A stretch of DNA of 33,457 nucleotides from a virus: IMG/VR virus record IMGVR_UViG_3300048121_001263, positions 1-33,457 of that record; one strand, given 5' to 3'. Numbering within the stretch: the first letter of the stretch is position 1; every line of letters begins with the position of its first letter. This document shows positions 12,451 to 20,655 of this stretch, in pieces. The position numbers were made by a program, and so were the translations under genes. Under the pieces are notes generated by a model that did no database searches, was not told the origin of the DNA, and saw nothing but the letters and a program-made list of their open reading frames with translations.

Positions 12451-13696
12451 GCTAGATATTGAGTTACTGCCTTGGCAGCAGCAAGTATGGGCAGACGATA
12501 CTCGATTTAAAATTGTTGCAGCAGGCCGGCGGACAGGAAAGTCGCGCCTTGCTGCGTGGATGTTGATAGTCAACGGGCTACAGGCAGATAAAGGTCATGT
12601 ATTTTACGTCGCACCTACTCAGGGACAGGCCAGAGACATCATGTGGCAAACGCTACTTGAGCTTGGACACCCTGTTATTGCTGGTAGTCACATCAATAAT
12701 CTTCAAATCAAGCTTGTCAATGGAGCAACCATCAGTCTCAAAGGTGCCGACAGACCAGAAACAATGCGAGGTGTCAGTCTTAAATTTTTAGTGCTAGATG
12801 AATACGCAGATATGAAGCCTGACGTGTTCGAGCAAATTTTAAGACCAGCACTTACGGACCAAAAGGGCTGTGCAATGTTCATTGGGACTCCAATGGGGCG
12901 CAATCACTTTTACGAACTGTATAAATATGCGGAGATTGGCGATGATGAAACGTACCGTAGTTGGCACTTTACTTCTTACGACAATCCACTACTTGACCCG
13001 AGCGAAATTGACATTGCTAAACGCGGTATGTCGAGTTATGCGTTTCGTCAGGAATTTATGGCGTCGTTTGAAGCCCGTGGTTCAGAGATGTTTAAGGAAG
13101 ACTGGGTACGCTTTAGTGAGGATGAGCCAGAAGTAGGCGATTACTACATAGCCGTTGACTTGGCGGGCTTTGAGGAGGTCAACAAAAAGAAAACTAAAAG
13201 TACAAAGCTGGATGATACTGCGATTGCCGTTGTTAAAGTTAGTGAGCATGGTTGGTTTGTTGATAATATTATCTACGGACGCTGGAGCCTTGACGAAACG
13301 GCAGCCAAAATTTTTCAGGCAGTCAGAGATTATCGCCCCGTTAGTGTGGGCATCGAGAGGGGCATCGCAAAGCAAGCTGTAATGTCTCCCCTTATTGATC
13401 TTCAAAAAAGATATGGTAATTTTTTTAGAGTTGAAGAATTAACTCACGGAAACAAGAAGAAAACAGATAGAATCATGTGGGCTTTACAGGGTCGTTTTGA
13501 AAATGGGTTTGTGACGCTTAACAAGGGGGAGTGGAACTCCCGATTCCTTGACCAGCTGTTTCAGTTTCCTGATCCTTTAACTCACGATGACTTAGTTGAC
13601 GCTTTAGCGTACATTGACCAACTAGCCAAAGTCGCTTATGACTATGAATATGAGATTGAGGACCACGAAATACTAGACGTGGTAGCGGGATATTAA
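12443..13696 (+). CDS. Terminase large subunit
   Basis: The protein has 417 residues. It has Walker A AGRRTGKS (27-34), Walker B with catalytic Glu FLVLDEY (115-121), and motif III IGTP (147-150). The C-terminal nuclease begins near IAVDLAG and ends with HDDLVDALAY, whose Asp residues should bind metal. It is the ATP-driven motor that cuts DNA and pumps it into the prohead through the portal. The start is TTG at 12443, overlapping the preceding gene by 8 bases with AGAAGAAGAG upstream; no nearby in-frame ATG precedes the Walker motif. Confidence 0.95.
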   Translation: MSELDIELLPWQQQVWADDTRFKIVAAGRRTGKSRLAAWMLIVNGLQADKGHVFYVAPTQGQARDIMWQTLLELGHPVIAGSHINNLQIKLVNGATISLKGADRPETMRGVSLKFLVLDEYADMKPDVFEQILRPALTDQKGCAMFIGTPMGRNHFYELYKYAEIGDDETYRSWHFTSYDNPLLDPSEIDIAKRGMSSYAFRQEFMASFEARGSEMFKEDWVRFSEDEPEVGDYYIAVDLAGFEEVNKKKTKSTKLDDTAIAVVKVSEHGWFVDNIIYGRWSLDETAAKIFQAVRDYRPVSVGIERGIAKQAVMSPLIDLQKRYGNFFRVEELTHGNKKKTDRIMWALQGRFENGFVTLNKGEWNSRFLDQLFQFPDPLTHDDLVDALAYIDQLAKVAYDYEYEIEDHEILDVVAGY

Positions 13697-13698
13697 AT

Positions 13699-15768
13699 AT
13701 GACCGATTTATATGAAGAAGATCCAATTTTAATCGAGCAGTCTATTGAAGATTGGGTCATTACTAAATGCGAGGATTGGCGCGACTACTATGAGTCGAAT
13801 TACGAAAGCCGTTTTGAAGAATATTACAGGCTATGGCGAGGAATATGGGACCCTGCTGATAGCGATCGTCGCTCTGAGCGTTCCCGTATCATCTCTCCTG
13901 CACTTCAGCAGGCCGTTGAGTCCAATGTAGCCGAGCTTGAAGAGGCCACATTTGGCCGAGGCAAGTGGTTTGATGTCTCTGACAACATGGGGGACACCGA
14001 GCGGCAGGATGTTCAGTTCCTAAGAAACAAACTTACCGAGGATTTTGAGGACTGCATGGTCAGAAAGGCCGTTGCAGAGTGCTTGATTAACTCGGCAGTG
14101 TTTGGAACCGGCATTGGCGAGATTGTTATAGAAGAAATGAAGGAAATGGTGCCAGCTACCCAGCCTATTATGGATGGAGACTTGCAGGCAGTAGGAATTA
14201 ACATAACAGATCGCGTAAAAGTAAAGTTGCGACCTATTCTTCCTCAGAACTTCTTGATAGATCCTGTTGCAACCAGCGTTGATGAGGCGCTTGGAGTCTG
14301 TATTGATGAGTTTGTTAGCCGTCATTCGGTTGAAGTCTTGCAAGAGCAGGGCGTTTACCGGGAGGGTTACGTGGGTCCGGCGGCCGCTGATACCGACTTA
14401 GAGCCAGATCAAGACATTACAATATATAACGACGACAAAGTTCGTCTAACTAAATACTATGGTCTTGTTCCTCGCAGTCTTCTTGATTCTGCACTTGATG
14501 ATGCGTCAGAAGAAACAACTGAAGAAGATAGCAAGTACGTTGAAGCGATTATTGTGATTGCAAATGGGGGCATTCTGTTAAAAGCAGAGGCGAACCCATA
14601 TATGATGCAAGATCGCCCCGTAGTTGCCTTTCCTTGGGATGTAGTCCCCGGCAGATTCTGGGGACGGGGAGTATGCGAGAAGGGTTATAACAGCCAAAAG
14701 GCATTGGATACCGAGCTTCGAGCGCGAATTGATGCGCTAAGCCTAACAATTCATCCAATGATGGCAATCGACGCAACCCGACTTCCTCGTGGCGCAAAGC
14801 CAGAGGTCCGTCCAGGCAAGATGATCTTGACTAACGGAGACCCAAGAGAGGTTCTTCAGCCGTTTAACTTTGGTCAGGTCAACCAGATTACATTTGCGCA
14901 AGCAGGCGCTCTTCAACAGATGGTCCAGCAGGCAACCGGAGCTGTTGACTCGGCGGGAGTTGCCGGTCAAGTAAATGGCGAAAGTACTGCTGCCGGAATT
15001 AGCATGTCGTTAGGTGCGGTAATCAAGAGACACAAGCGCACACTAATTAACTTCCAGCAATCTTTCTTGATACCATTCGTTAAGAAAGCCGCCTATAGGT
15101 ATATGCAGTTTGACCCCGAAAATTACCCCGTTGCTGATTATAAATTTAATGCTAGTAGCACTCTGGGTATTATCGCAAGAGAGTATGAGGTTACTCAGTT
15201 AGTTCAGTTGCTTCAAACAATGGGCCAAGACTCTCCGCTTTACCCAACGCTTGTTCAGTCCGTTATTGACAACATGAACTTGTCAAACAGAGAAGAGCTA
15301 CTTACTGCTTTACAGCAGGCTTCTCAGCCCGGGCCAGAAATGCAACAGCAGCAGATGCAAGCACAACAAATGCAGATGCAAGCCCAACAAGCTCAGATGC
15401 AGTTCCAGCAATCTCAAACAAACGCGCTTAATGCTCAGGCTCAAGAGTCAGAAGCAAGGGCTCAAAAACTTGCAGCAGAAGCGCAAGCAGTTCCTGCAGA
15501 GCTTGAGATTGACCGAATCAACGCAGTCACTCGTAATTTAAAAGAAGGCGACGCAGAAGATAAAGAGTTTGATCGAAGGATGAGATTCGCTGAGACTTTA
15601 ATTAAAGACAAAGAGGCAGAGGGAAAGGCAAATGCTAACAGACAGAGAGTTACAACTGATATTCCTGAGGTTCAACGACCAGTTAGAGCCCTTGAAGGCG
15701 GAAATCAAGGATTTGAAATCCCAGCTGAGCCAGTTGAGCCAGTTGAGCCAGAGCAAGGAGTCGAGTAA
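13699..15768 (+). CDS. Portal protein
   Basis: The protein has 689 residues, in the size range of podoviral portals. The N-terminus (YYRLWRGIWDPADSDRRSERSRIISPALQQAVES) is typical of P22-like/T7-like portal families. The middle has FPWDVVPGRFWGRGV and a GAVDSAGVAGQVNGESTAAG region followed by a long helix. Residues about 545-610 form a Gln-rich coiled coil (repeats of QMQAQQ). The tail has repeated VEPVEPE. It forms the dodecameric ring at one capsid vertex for DNA entry and exit. It starts two bases after the TerL stop. Confidence 0.9.
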   Translation: MTDLYEEDPILIEQSIEDWVITKCEDWRDYYESNYESRFEEYYRLWRGIWDPADSDRRSERSRIISPALQQAVESNVAELEEATFGRGKWFDVSDNMGDTERQDVQFLRNKLTEDFEDCMVRKAVAECLINSAVFGTGIGEIVIEEMKEMVPATQPIMDGDLQAVGINITDRVKVKLRPILPQNFLIDPVATSVDEALGVCIDEFVSRHSVEVLQEQGVYREGYVGPAAADTDLEPDQDITIYNDDKVRLTKYYGLVPRSLLDSALDDASEETTEEDSKYVEAIIVIANGGILLKAEANPYMMQDRPVVAFPWDVVPGRFWGRGVCEKGYNSQKALDTELRARIDALSLTIHPMMAIDATRLPRGAKPEVRPGKMILTNGDPREVLQPFNFGQVNQITFAQAGALQQMVQQATGAVDSAGVAGQVNGESTAAGISMSLGAVIKRHKRTLINFQQSFLIPFVKKAAYRYMQFDPENYPVADYKFNASSTLGIIAREYEVTQLVQLLQTMGQDSPLYPTLVQSVIDNMNLSNREELLTALQQASQPGPEMQQQQMQAQQMQMQAQQAQMQFQQSQTNALNAQAQESEARAQKLAAEAQAVPAELEIDRINAVTRNLKEGDAEDKEFDRRMRFAETLIKDKEAEGKANANRQRVTTDIPEVQRPVRALEGGNQGFEIPAEPVEPVEPEQGVE

Positions 15769-16055
15769 TGGCGGCAAAGAAAGACCCAAGACTAGCGCGC
15801 GCGGGAGTAAGCGGATTCAACAAACCGAAACGAACGCCTAATCACGCTACTAAGTCTCATGTTGTAGTTGCCAAGGAAGGTGATAAGATCAAAACAATTC
15901 GGTTTGGTCAGCAAGGAGTAAAGGGTGCAGGCAAAAACCCTACAAGTGCAAAAGATAAAGCGCGAAAGAAAAGTTATTACGCTCGACACAATGCACAGGA
16001 CTCAAGCCCCAGTAAACTATCTGCGCGTTATTGGTCGCATAAGACAAAATGGTAA
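15768..16055 (+). CDS. Small basic protein
   Basis: This is a 95-residue, Lys/Arg-rich protein. The stretch KSHVVVAKEGDKIKTIRFGQ, then QGVKGAGKNPTSAKDKARKK and a final YWSHKTKW, matches small uncharacterised proteins I recall from marine phages, including T4-like cyanophages. It is the first of five consecutive very basic genes between portal and scaffold. It is coupled to the portal gene by TAATG. It may be a virion DNA-binding or capsid-associated protein; the function is unknown. Confidence 0.65.
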   Translation: MAAKKDPRLARAGVSGFNKPKRTPNHATKSHVVVAKEGDKIKTIRFGQQGVKGAGKNPTSAKDKARKKSYYARHNAQDSSPSKLSARYWSHKTKW

Positions 16056-16061
16056 GATCAA

Positions 16062-16208
16062 ATGAAAGTTAAATCACCCGATGGGTATCACTGGATGAAA
16101 AAAGGCAAAGAGCTTAAGCTGATGAAAGATCCATCTGAGGGCTACAAGCCTCATAAAGGAGCCACCAAGTCAGCAGACTTTGCAGTTCAAAAGGTTCACA
16201 AAAAGTAA
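16062..16208 (+). CDS. Small basic protein
   Basis: The protein has 48 residues, beginning MKVKSPDGYHWMKKG, with about 12 Lys. It lies between two other small basic genes with 6-10 base gaps. The ribosome site is weak (GGTAAGATC upstream). No family was recognised. It is supported by colinearity and composition rather than by homology. Confidence 0.5.
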   Translation: MKVKSPDGYHWMKKGKELKLMKDPSEGYKPHKGATKSADFAVQKVHKK

Positions 16209-16218
16209 GGAGAGAGTT

Positions 16219-16317
16219 ATGGCTTACGGAATGAAAACAATGCCACCTAAAAAGAAAAAGCCAGCCCTACCGAAGCGAGGTCAGCGCACAGCCACTAATA
16301 AAAAGCGCAAAAAATAA
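16219..16317 (+). CDS. Very small Lys/Arg-rich protein
   Basis: The protein has 32 residues, beginning MAYGMKTMPPKKKKP and ending KKRKK. Nearly half of it is Lys or Arg. AAGGAGAGAG lies directly upstream, a strong ribosome site. The composition is protamine-like and would bind nucleic acid nonspecifically. No family was recognised. Confidence 0.5.
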   Translation: MAYGMKTMPPKKKKPALPKRGQRTATNKKRKK

Positions 16318-16322
16318 CTATC

Positions 16323-16499
16323 ATGGCGACCAAGTCTAAAGTTAATCAAGCCGGGAACTATACTAAGCCTACTATGCGTAAAAATCTTTTTAATAAGATT
16401 AAAGCGGGTGGCAAAGGAGGAAGTCCCGGCCAGTGGTCTGCTCGCAAAGCTCAAATGCTAGCCAAAGAGTACAAAGCAAAAGGCGGGGGGTATAAATAA
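16323..16499 (+). CDS. Small basic protein (KAGGKGG type)
   Basis: The protein has 58 residues. The pattern AGNYTKPTMRKNLFNKIKAG followed by GSPGQWSARKAQMLAKEYK recalls a short conserved protein frequent in marine phage genomes. It is strongly basic. Its stop overlaps the next start as TAATG. There is no assigned function; a nucleic-acid-binding virion component is a guess from charge and position. Confidence 0.65.
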   Translation: MATKSKVNQAGNYTKPTMRKNLFNKIKAGGKGGSPGQWSARKAQMLAKEYKAKGGGYK

Positions 16500-16756
16500 T
16501 GCCCCTTAAGAAGCCTCAAAAGTCTCTTAAAAAGTGGACTAGCCAGAATTGGGGGACCAAATCCGGTAAGCCATCTACTCAAGGGGCGAAAGCTACCGGG
16601 GAAAGGTATCTTCCTAAGGCGGCACGCAAAGCGTTAACAGCAAAGGAATACGCGGCAACAACGCGTAAAAAACGCAAGGATACGGCAGCAGGTAAGCAGC
16701 ACTCTGCTCAGCCAAAACGCATTGCAAAGAAAACAGCAAGATCACGAAAGGCCTGA
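16499..16756 (+). CDS. DUF5872-like basic protein
   Basis: The protein has 85 residues, with about a third Lys/Arg. The order LKKWTSQNWGTKSGKPS, GERYLPKAARKALTAKEYAA, TTRKKRK and QPKRIAKKTA fits the DUF5872 family as I remember it, found in phages and large eukaryotic viruses. The function of the family is unknown. It is translationally coupled to the preceding small basic gene. Confidence 0.6.
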   Translation: MPLKKPQKSLKKWTSQNWGTKSGKPSTQGAKATGERYLPKAARKALTAKEYAATTRKKRKDTAAGKQHSAQPKRIAKKTARSRKA

Positions 16757-16811
16757 CTTTTACTTAAAAGCATGGTAAAACGCATTTTTCAACAAACAAA
16801 CGAGGAATACT

Positions 16812-17066
16812 ATGACACCGGAGCTTGAGACATACTTTAACAACTACAACGAATTATTTAATAGCGATGGGTTTAAACAGCTTGTAGATGAGCTGTCAAA
16901 GAATGCTATGCAATTAGCAGATATTCAATCGGTAAAAGATGTAGAAGAACTCTTTTATCGTAAAGGCCAAGTGGCTGCGTTTGCTACAGTAATTAATCTA
17001 GACGCAACAATTACTGCAGCGCGAGAACAGGCAGAGGCGGAAGAACAAGAAGAGATGGATGTATAA
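16812..17066 (+). CDS. Hypothetical helical protein
   Basis: This is an 84-residue, acidic, all-helical protein with a likely coiled coil and a Glu-rich C-terminus (EQAEAEEQEEMDV). It has a good GAGGAA site. It overlaps the zinc-ribbon gene by 8 bases. By position it is a small structural or assembly accessory, similar in kind to proteins encoded before phage scaffolds. No family was recognised. Confidence 0.6.
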   Translation: MTPELETYFNNYNELFNSDGFKQLVDELSKNAMQLADIQSVKDVEELFYRKGQVAAFATVINLDATITAAREQAEAEEQEEMDV

Positions 17067-17268
17067 GATATACGATTTCCGTTGCACCAACGGACATGTC
17101 TTTGAAAAAATGGTAGAGGGCGGCGTTACGACCAGTAGGTGCGGTTGTGGCGCTAATGCTACTAAAATGGTGTCAGCGCCTAAGTGCGTACTCGATGGGT
17201 CTACTGGGGATTTCCCCGGACGTCACATGAAATGGGTACGAGAACACGAAAACGCTGGCAAAAAATAA
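17059..17268 (+). CDS. FmdB-like zinc-ribbon protein
   Basis: The protein has 69 residues. It opens YKIYDFRCTNGHVFEK and later has TSRCGCGANATKM, the layout of FmdB-type putative regulatory zinc ribbons. One half-site is C9/H13 and the other C28/C30, instead of two CxxC pairs. Phages often carry such a protein near capsid genes. The function is unknown. Confidence 0.7.
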   Translation: MYKIYDFRCTNGHVFEKMVEGGVTTSRCGCGANATKMVSAPKCVLDGSTGDFPGRHMKWVREHENAGKK

Positions 17269-17300
17269 ATCTCCATAATGACTAGTTCACGGAGTTTAAT

Positions 17301-18116
17301 ATGTCTAGAGCAACAATGATTGACTCGCACCCTGACGGGGACAATGCGGACAACATTGAAAACGAAGTAACTGAGATTCAACAGCCTGAAGAGGAAGTTG
17401 AGCAACCTCAAGCTGAAGTAGAAGAAGACACTGGCAGTGATGTTCCGGAGAGATACCGTGGTAAATCTCTGAAAGAAGTTGTCCAGATGCACCAAGAAGT
17501 TGAAAAGGTGATGAGTCGTCATTCTGCGGAAGTTGGTGAGCTTCGTAAGGTAGTGGATGAATACATTAACGTTCAGCCACAATCAGCACCTCAACAACGA
17601 AATGTTGAGCCTGAAAGCGATATTGATTATTTCACAGATCCTCAAGCCGCTGTTTATCGTGCTATTGAGAATCATCCTAAGATTAGAGAGGCGGAACAAT
17701 ATACTGCAAGCTACAAAAAGCAATCTGCTTTGGCAGAGCTTAATAATCGACATCCAGATATGCAGAATATCCTGAATGACGATAAGTTTGCTGATTGGAT
17801 CAAATCTTCAAAGATTAGGACTCAACTGTTTGTGCAAGCTGACCAGCAGTACAATGCTGAAGCTGCAGATGAATTGTTTTCACTCTGGAAGGAGCGTAAG
17901 ACAGTTGCGCAGCAAACCGTAAATGTTGAAAAGCAAGTACGGAAGCAACAACTCAAGGCTGCAAGCACAGGCAACACGAAAGGTAGTAGTGAGAAGACAC
18001 GTGAAAAAAGATATCGCAGGGCTGACATTATTAAACTAATGAAAACAGATCCCGAGCGTTATCGTTTAATGTCTGATGACATTTTAAAGGCATACGCAGA
18101 GGGTCGGGTCAAATAA
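17301..18116 (+). CDS. Scaffolding protein
   Basis: The protein has 271 residues. The first 50 are acidic and disordered. Then VPERYRGKSLKEVVQMHQEV and a helix containing GELRKVVDEY form the motif seen in podoviral capsid assembly proteins. The C-terminus is a basic helical region (EKTREKRYRRADIIKLMKTD) suited to binding capsid protein. It lies directly before the major capsid gene. It should template prohead assembly and then leave. Confidence 0.8.
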   Translation: MSRATMIDSHPDGDNADNIENEVTEIQQPEEEVEQPQAEVEEDTGSDVPERYRGKSLKEVVQMHQEVEKVMSRHSAEVGELRKVVDEYINVQPQSAPQQRNVEPESDIDYFTDPQAAVYRAIENHPKIREAEQYTASYKKQSALAELNNRHPDMQNILNDDKFADWIKSSKIRTQLFVQADQQYNAEAADELFSLWKERKTVAQQTVNVEKQVRKQQLKAASTGNTKGSSEKTREKRYRRADIIKLMKTDPERYRLMSDDILKAYAEGRVK

Positions 18117-18134
18117 TCTTTAAAGGAGATTGAC

Positions 18135-19109
18135 ATGGCTACTGCTACATATCCCGGCGCAGGGGGTAATACTGCGAAGACTGAAGCAGCTACTTTTATT
18201 CCAGAAATCTGGAGTGATGAAATTATTGCTGCCTACCAAAAGAACCTGAAGATGGCTCCGCTTGTTAAAAAGCTGGCTATGTCAGGCAAGAAGGGCGACA
18301 AGCTGCACCTTCCTAAGCCAGTACGTGGTGATGCAAATGTTAAGGCGGCTGATACAGCGGTTACTATCATTGCAAACACCGAAGGTGAATTGACTGTTGA
18401 TATCGACCGTCACTTTGAGTACTCACGCTTAATCGAAGATATCGTTGAAGTACAAGCGCTTTCTAGCCTTCGTCAGTTCTACACTGAAGATGCTGGTTAC
18501 GCTCTTGCTGTACAGATCGACAATGATCTGCACGCAGCTGGTACTGGCTTTGGTGACGGTGGTGCTGTTGTATTTAGCCCAGCCGCTACTGATTACCAGC
18601 ACACTGGTTGTTTCTTTAACGATGGCGGCACAACTACTCAGTACACTGATGACACAATCGTGCCAGCAGACGTGTTTACTGATGCGTTCTTCCGCGACAT
18701 GATCCAGAAGCTTGATGACAACAACGTACCTATGGACGGACGTGCGTTAATCATTCCTCCTTCTGTTCGTAATACCATCATGGGCATTGACCGTTACGTG
18801 TCTTCTGACTTCGTATCTGGACAAGCTGTTAACAGTGGTCTTATTGGTAATCTCTACGGTGTAGACGTTTACGTCTCAGCTAACTGCCGCACTATTGAAG
18901 CAGCTGGCGACAACACTGCAGGATCTGCCGATACTCGTGCCGCACTTCTGTTCCACTCTGACGCTATTGTCATGGCAGAGCAGCAGGCTGTACGTTCGCA
19001 GACTCAGTACAAGCAAGAATACCTCTCAACTCTGTACACGGCTGATTGTCTGTACGGTGTTCAGGTATATCGCCCTGAAGCTGGTTTCGTTCTCGCAGTC
19101 GCAGAGTAA
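18135..19109 (+). CDS. Major capsid protein
   Basis: The protein has 324 residues. It opens with a Gly/Ala-rich arm and FIPEIWSDEIIAAYQKNLKM, then has VDIDRHFEYSRLIEDIVEVQA and a long spine-like helix region DAGYALAVQIDNDL. A C-terminal DCLYGVQVYRPEAGFVLAV strand follows. This matches HK97-fold capsid proteins of marine podoviruses. It has a very strong ribosome site (AAAGGAG) and is followed by a strong terminator, as expected for the most abundant virion protein. Confidence 0.9.
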   Translation: MATATYPGAGGNTAKTEAATFIPEIWSDEIIAAYQKNLKMAPLVKKLAMSGKKGDKLHLPKPVRGDANVKAADTAVTIIANTEGELTVDIDRHFEYSRLIEDIVEVQALSSLRQFYTEDAGYALAVQIDNDLHAAGTGFGDGGAVVFSPAATDYQHTGCFFNDGGTTTQYTDDTIVPADVFTDAFFRDMIQKLDDNNVPMDGRALIIPPSVRNTIMGIDRYVSSDFVSGQAVNSGLIGNLYGVDVYVSANCRTIEAAGDNTAGSADTRAALLFHSDAIVMAEQQAVRSQTQYKQEYLSTLYTADCLYGVQVYRPEAGFVLAVAE

Positions 19110-19116
19110 CGATCTT

Positions 19117-19150
19117 AGGGGGTCAGAAATGGCCCCTTTCCTTTTTCTTT
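19117..19150 (+). terminator. Strong terminator after the capsid gene
   Basis: A 7-9 bp stem (19117-19125 with 19130-19138) has a GAAA tetraloop at 19126-19129 and a T-rich tail. It probably lowers expression of the tail genes relative to capsid. Confidence 0.85.
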
Positions 19151-19164
19151 TGTAGGAGCTTTTG

Positions 19165-20655
19165 ATGGCTTTATTTCGTGGCACAGGTGGTTCTGGTGAT
19201 GCAAGTACGGATACTTACGCATCAGAAGTGGCTATTGAAGCTACTAGAGCCTCTACAAAAGCAAATGAAGCAGCAGCATCCGCAACATCTGCAGCAAATG
19301 CTCAGGCTGCCGCAGAAACGGCTAAGACTGCTGCGCAATCCGCACAAACAAATGCTGAAACTGCAGAGACTAATGCAGAGACCGCAGAGACTAACGCTGA
19401 GACCGCAGAAAATGCGGCAGTAGCGGCTAAAAACTCTGCAGAAACAGCCAAGACAGCTGCTGATACTGCACAATCTGCGGCTGAAGTGGCCAAGACAGCA
19501 GCAGAAACTGCTGAAACTAACGCGGAAACAGCAGAGACTAACGCAGCAGCGTCGGCAACTACCGCTACCACCAAAGCAAGCGAAGCATCTTCGTCTGCAA
19601 CAAGCGCGTCCTCTAGCGCGTCCTCAGCGTCCACCTCAGCGACGAACGCAGCTACTAGTGCTACAGCAGCGCAAACAGCGCAAACGGCTGCAGAAGCCGC
19701 TAAGACGGCTGCAGAGGCGGCTCAGGATGCTATTGATGGCTTATACCTTGGCGCGCAGTCAAACAACCCTACAGTAGACCTGAACGGCAACGCCGTTACT
19801 ACTGGCGACTGGTACTTTAATACCTCTGATAACACAACAAGAATTTACAGCGGTTCTGCGTGGAATACTATCAACCCGGATCTTGTTGGCGACTCTTCGC
19901 CGCAGCTAGGCGGTAATTTAGATTTAAACAGCAACAACATCACAGGCACAGGTAACGTCAGCATTACTGGCAATGTAGTTTTGTCGGGAACGGTAGACGG
20001 CAGAGACGTAGCTACTGACGGCACTAAGTTAGATGGCATTGAGGCTAGTGCTACAGCAGATCAGACGGCCGCAGAAATACGTACGCTTGTAGGCTCTGCT
20101 AGTGACTCCAATGTTTTTACCGACGCTGACCATTCTAAGCTAGACGGCATTGAAGCTAGTGCAACTGCCGACCAAACAGCATCAGAAATTAGAACGTTAG
20201 TTGAATCTGCTTCTGACTCTAACGTATTCACAGATGCCGATCACAGCAAGCTTAATGCTATAGAGGCTAGTGCAACTGCTGACCAGACTGACGCAGAGAT
20301 TAGAGCCGCGGTGGAAGCAGCAACAGACTCAAATGTGTTTACGGACGCAGATCACAGTAAACTAAACGCGATTGAGGCCAGTGCAGACGTAACCGACACA
20401 GCCAATGTAACGGCTGCCGGTGCATTGATGGACTCAGAAGTCACTAACCTTTCGCAGGTTAAGGCTTTTGATACTTCCGATTACGCTACAGCAGCACAAG
20501 GCGCTAAAGCTGACACAGCACACGGTTGGGGCAATCATGCTAGCGCAGGGTATCTAACTGGCAACCAAACCATTACGCTGTCTGGAGCAGTTACAGGCTC
20601 AGGGACAACTTCTATTACTACTACACTGTCAACAATTGACGGGGGAACTTATTAA
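19165..20655 (+). CDS. Tail fibre-type protein with coiled coil and 37-residue repeats
   Basis: The protein has 496 residues. The N-terminus is short, then about residues 30-190 are Ala/Thr/Glu-rich with 7-residue AETAETN repeats, a long trimeric coiled coil. A small domain (VDLNGNAVTTGDWYFNTSDN) follows. Then come tandem 37-residue repeats (LDGIEASATADQTAAEIRTL..DSNVFTDADHSK), about 3.5 copies near residues 290-410. The protein ends LSTIDGGTY. It is probably the proximal part of the host-recognition fibre. The start ATG at 19165 has GTAGGAGC upstream; the TTG one codon earlier is not needed. It is coupled to the next fibre gene by TAATG. Confidence 0.8.
   Translation: MALFRGTGGSGDASTDTYASEVAIEATRASTKANEAAASATSAANAQAAAETAKTAAQSAQTNAETAETNAETAETNAETAENAAVAAKNSAETAKTAADTAQSAAEVAKTAAETAETNAETAETNAAASATTATTKASEASSSATSASSSASSASTSATNAATSATAAQTAQTAAEAAKTAAEAAQDAIDGLYLGAQSNNPTVDLNGNAVTTGDWYFNTSDNTTRIYSGSAWNTINPDLVGDSSPQLGGNLDLNSNNITGTGNVSITGNVVLSGTVDGRDVATDGTKLDGIEASATADQTAAEIRTLVGSASDSNVFTDADHSKLDGIEASATADQTASEIRTLVESASDSNVFTDADHSKLNAIEASATADQTDAEIRAAVEAATDSNVFTDADHSKLNAIEASADVTDTANVTAAGALMDSEVTNLSQVKAFDTSDYATAAQGAKADTAHGWGNHASAGYLTGNQTITLSGAVTGSGTTSITTTLSTIDGGTY

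Noticed and set aside
19222-19634. Minus-strand open frames opposite the fibre coiled coil
   Set aside because: They are by-products of the Ala-rich repeat codons on the plus strand and have no ribosome site or domain.
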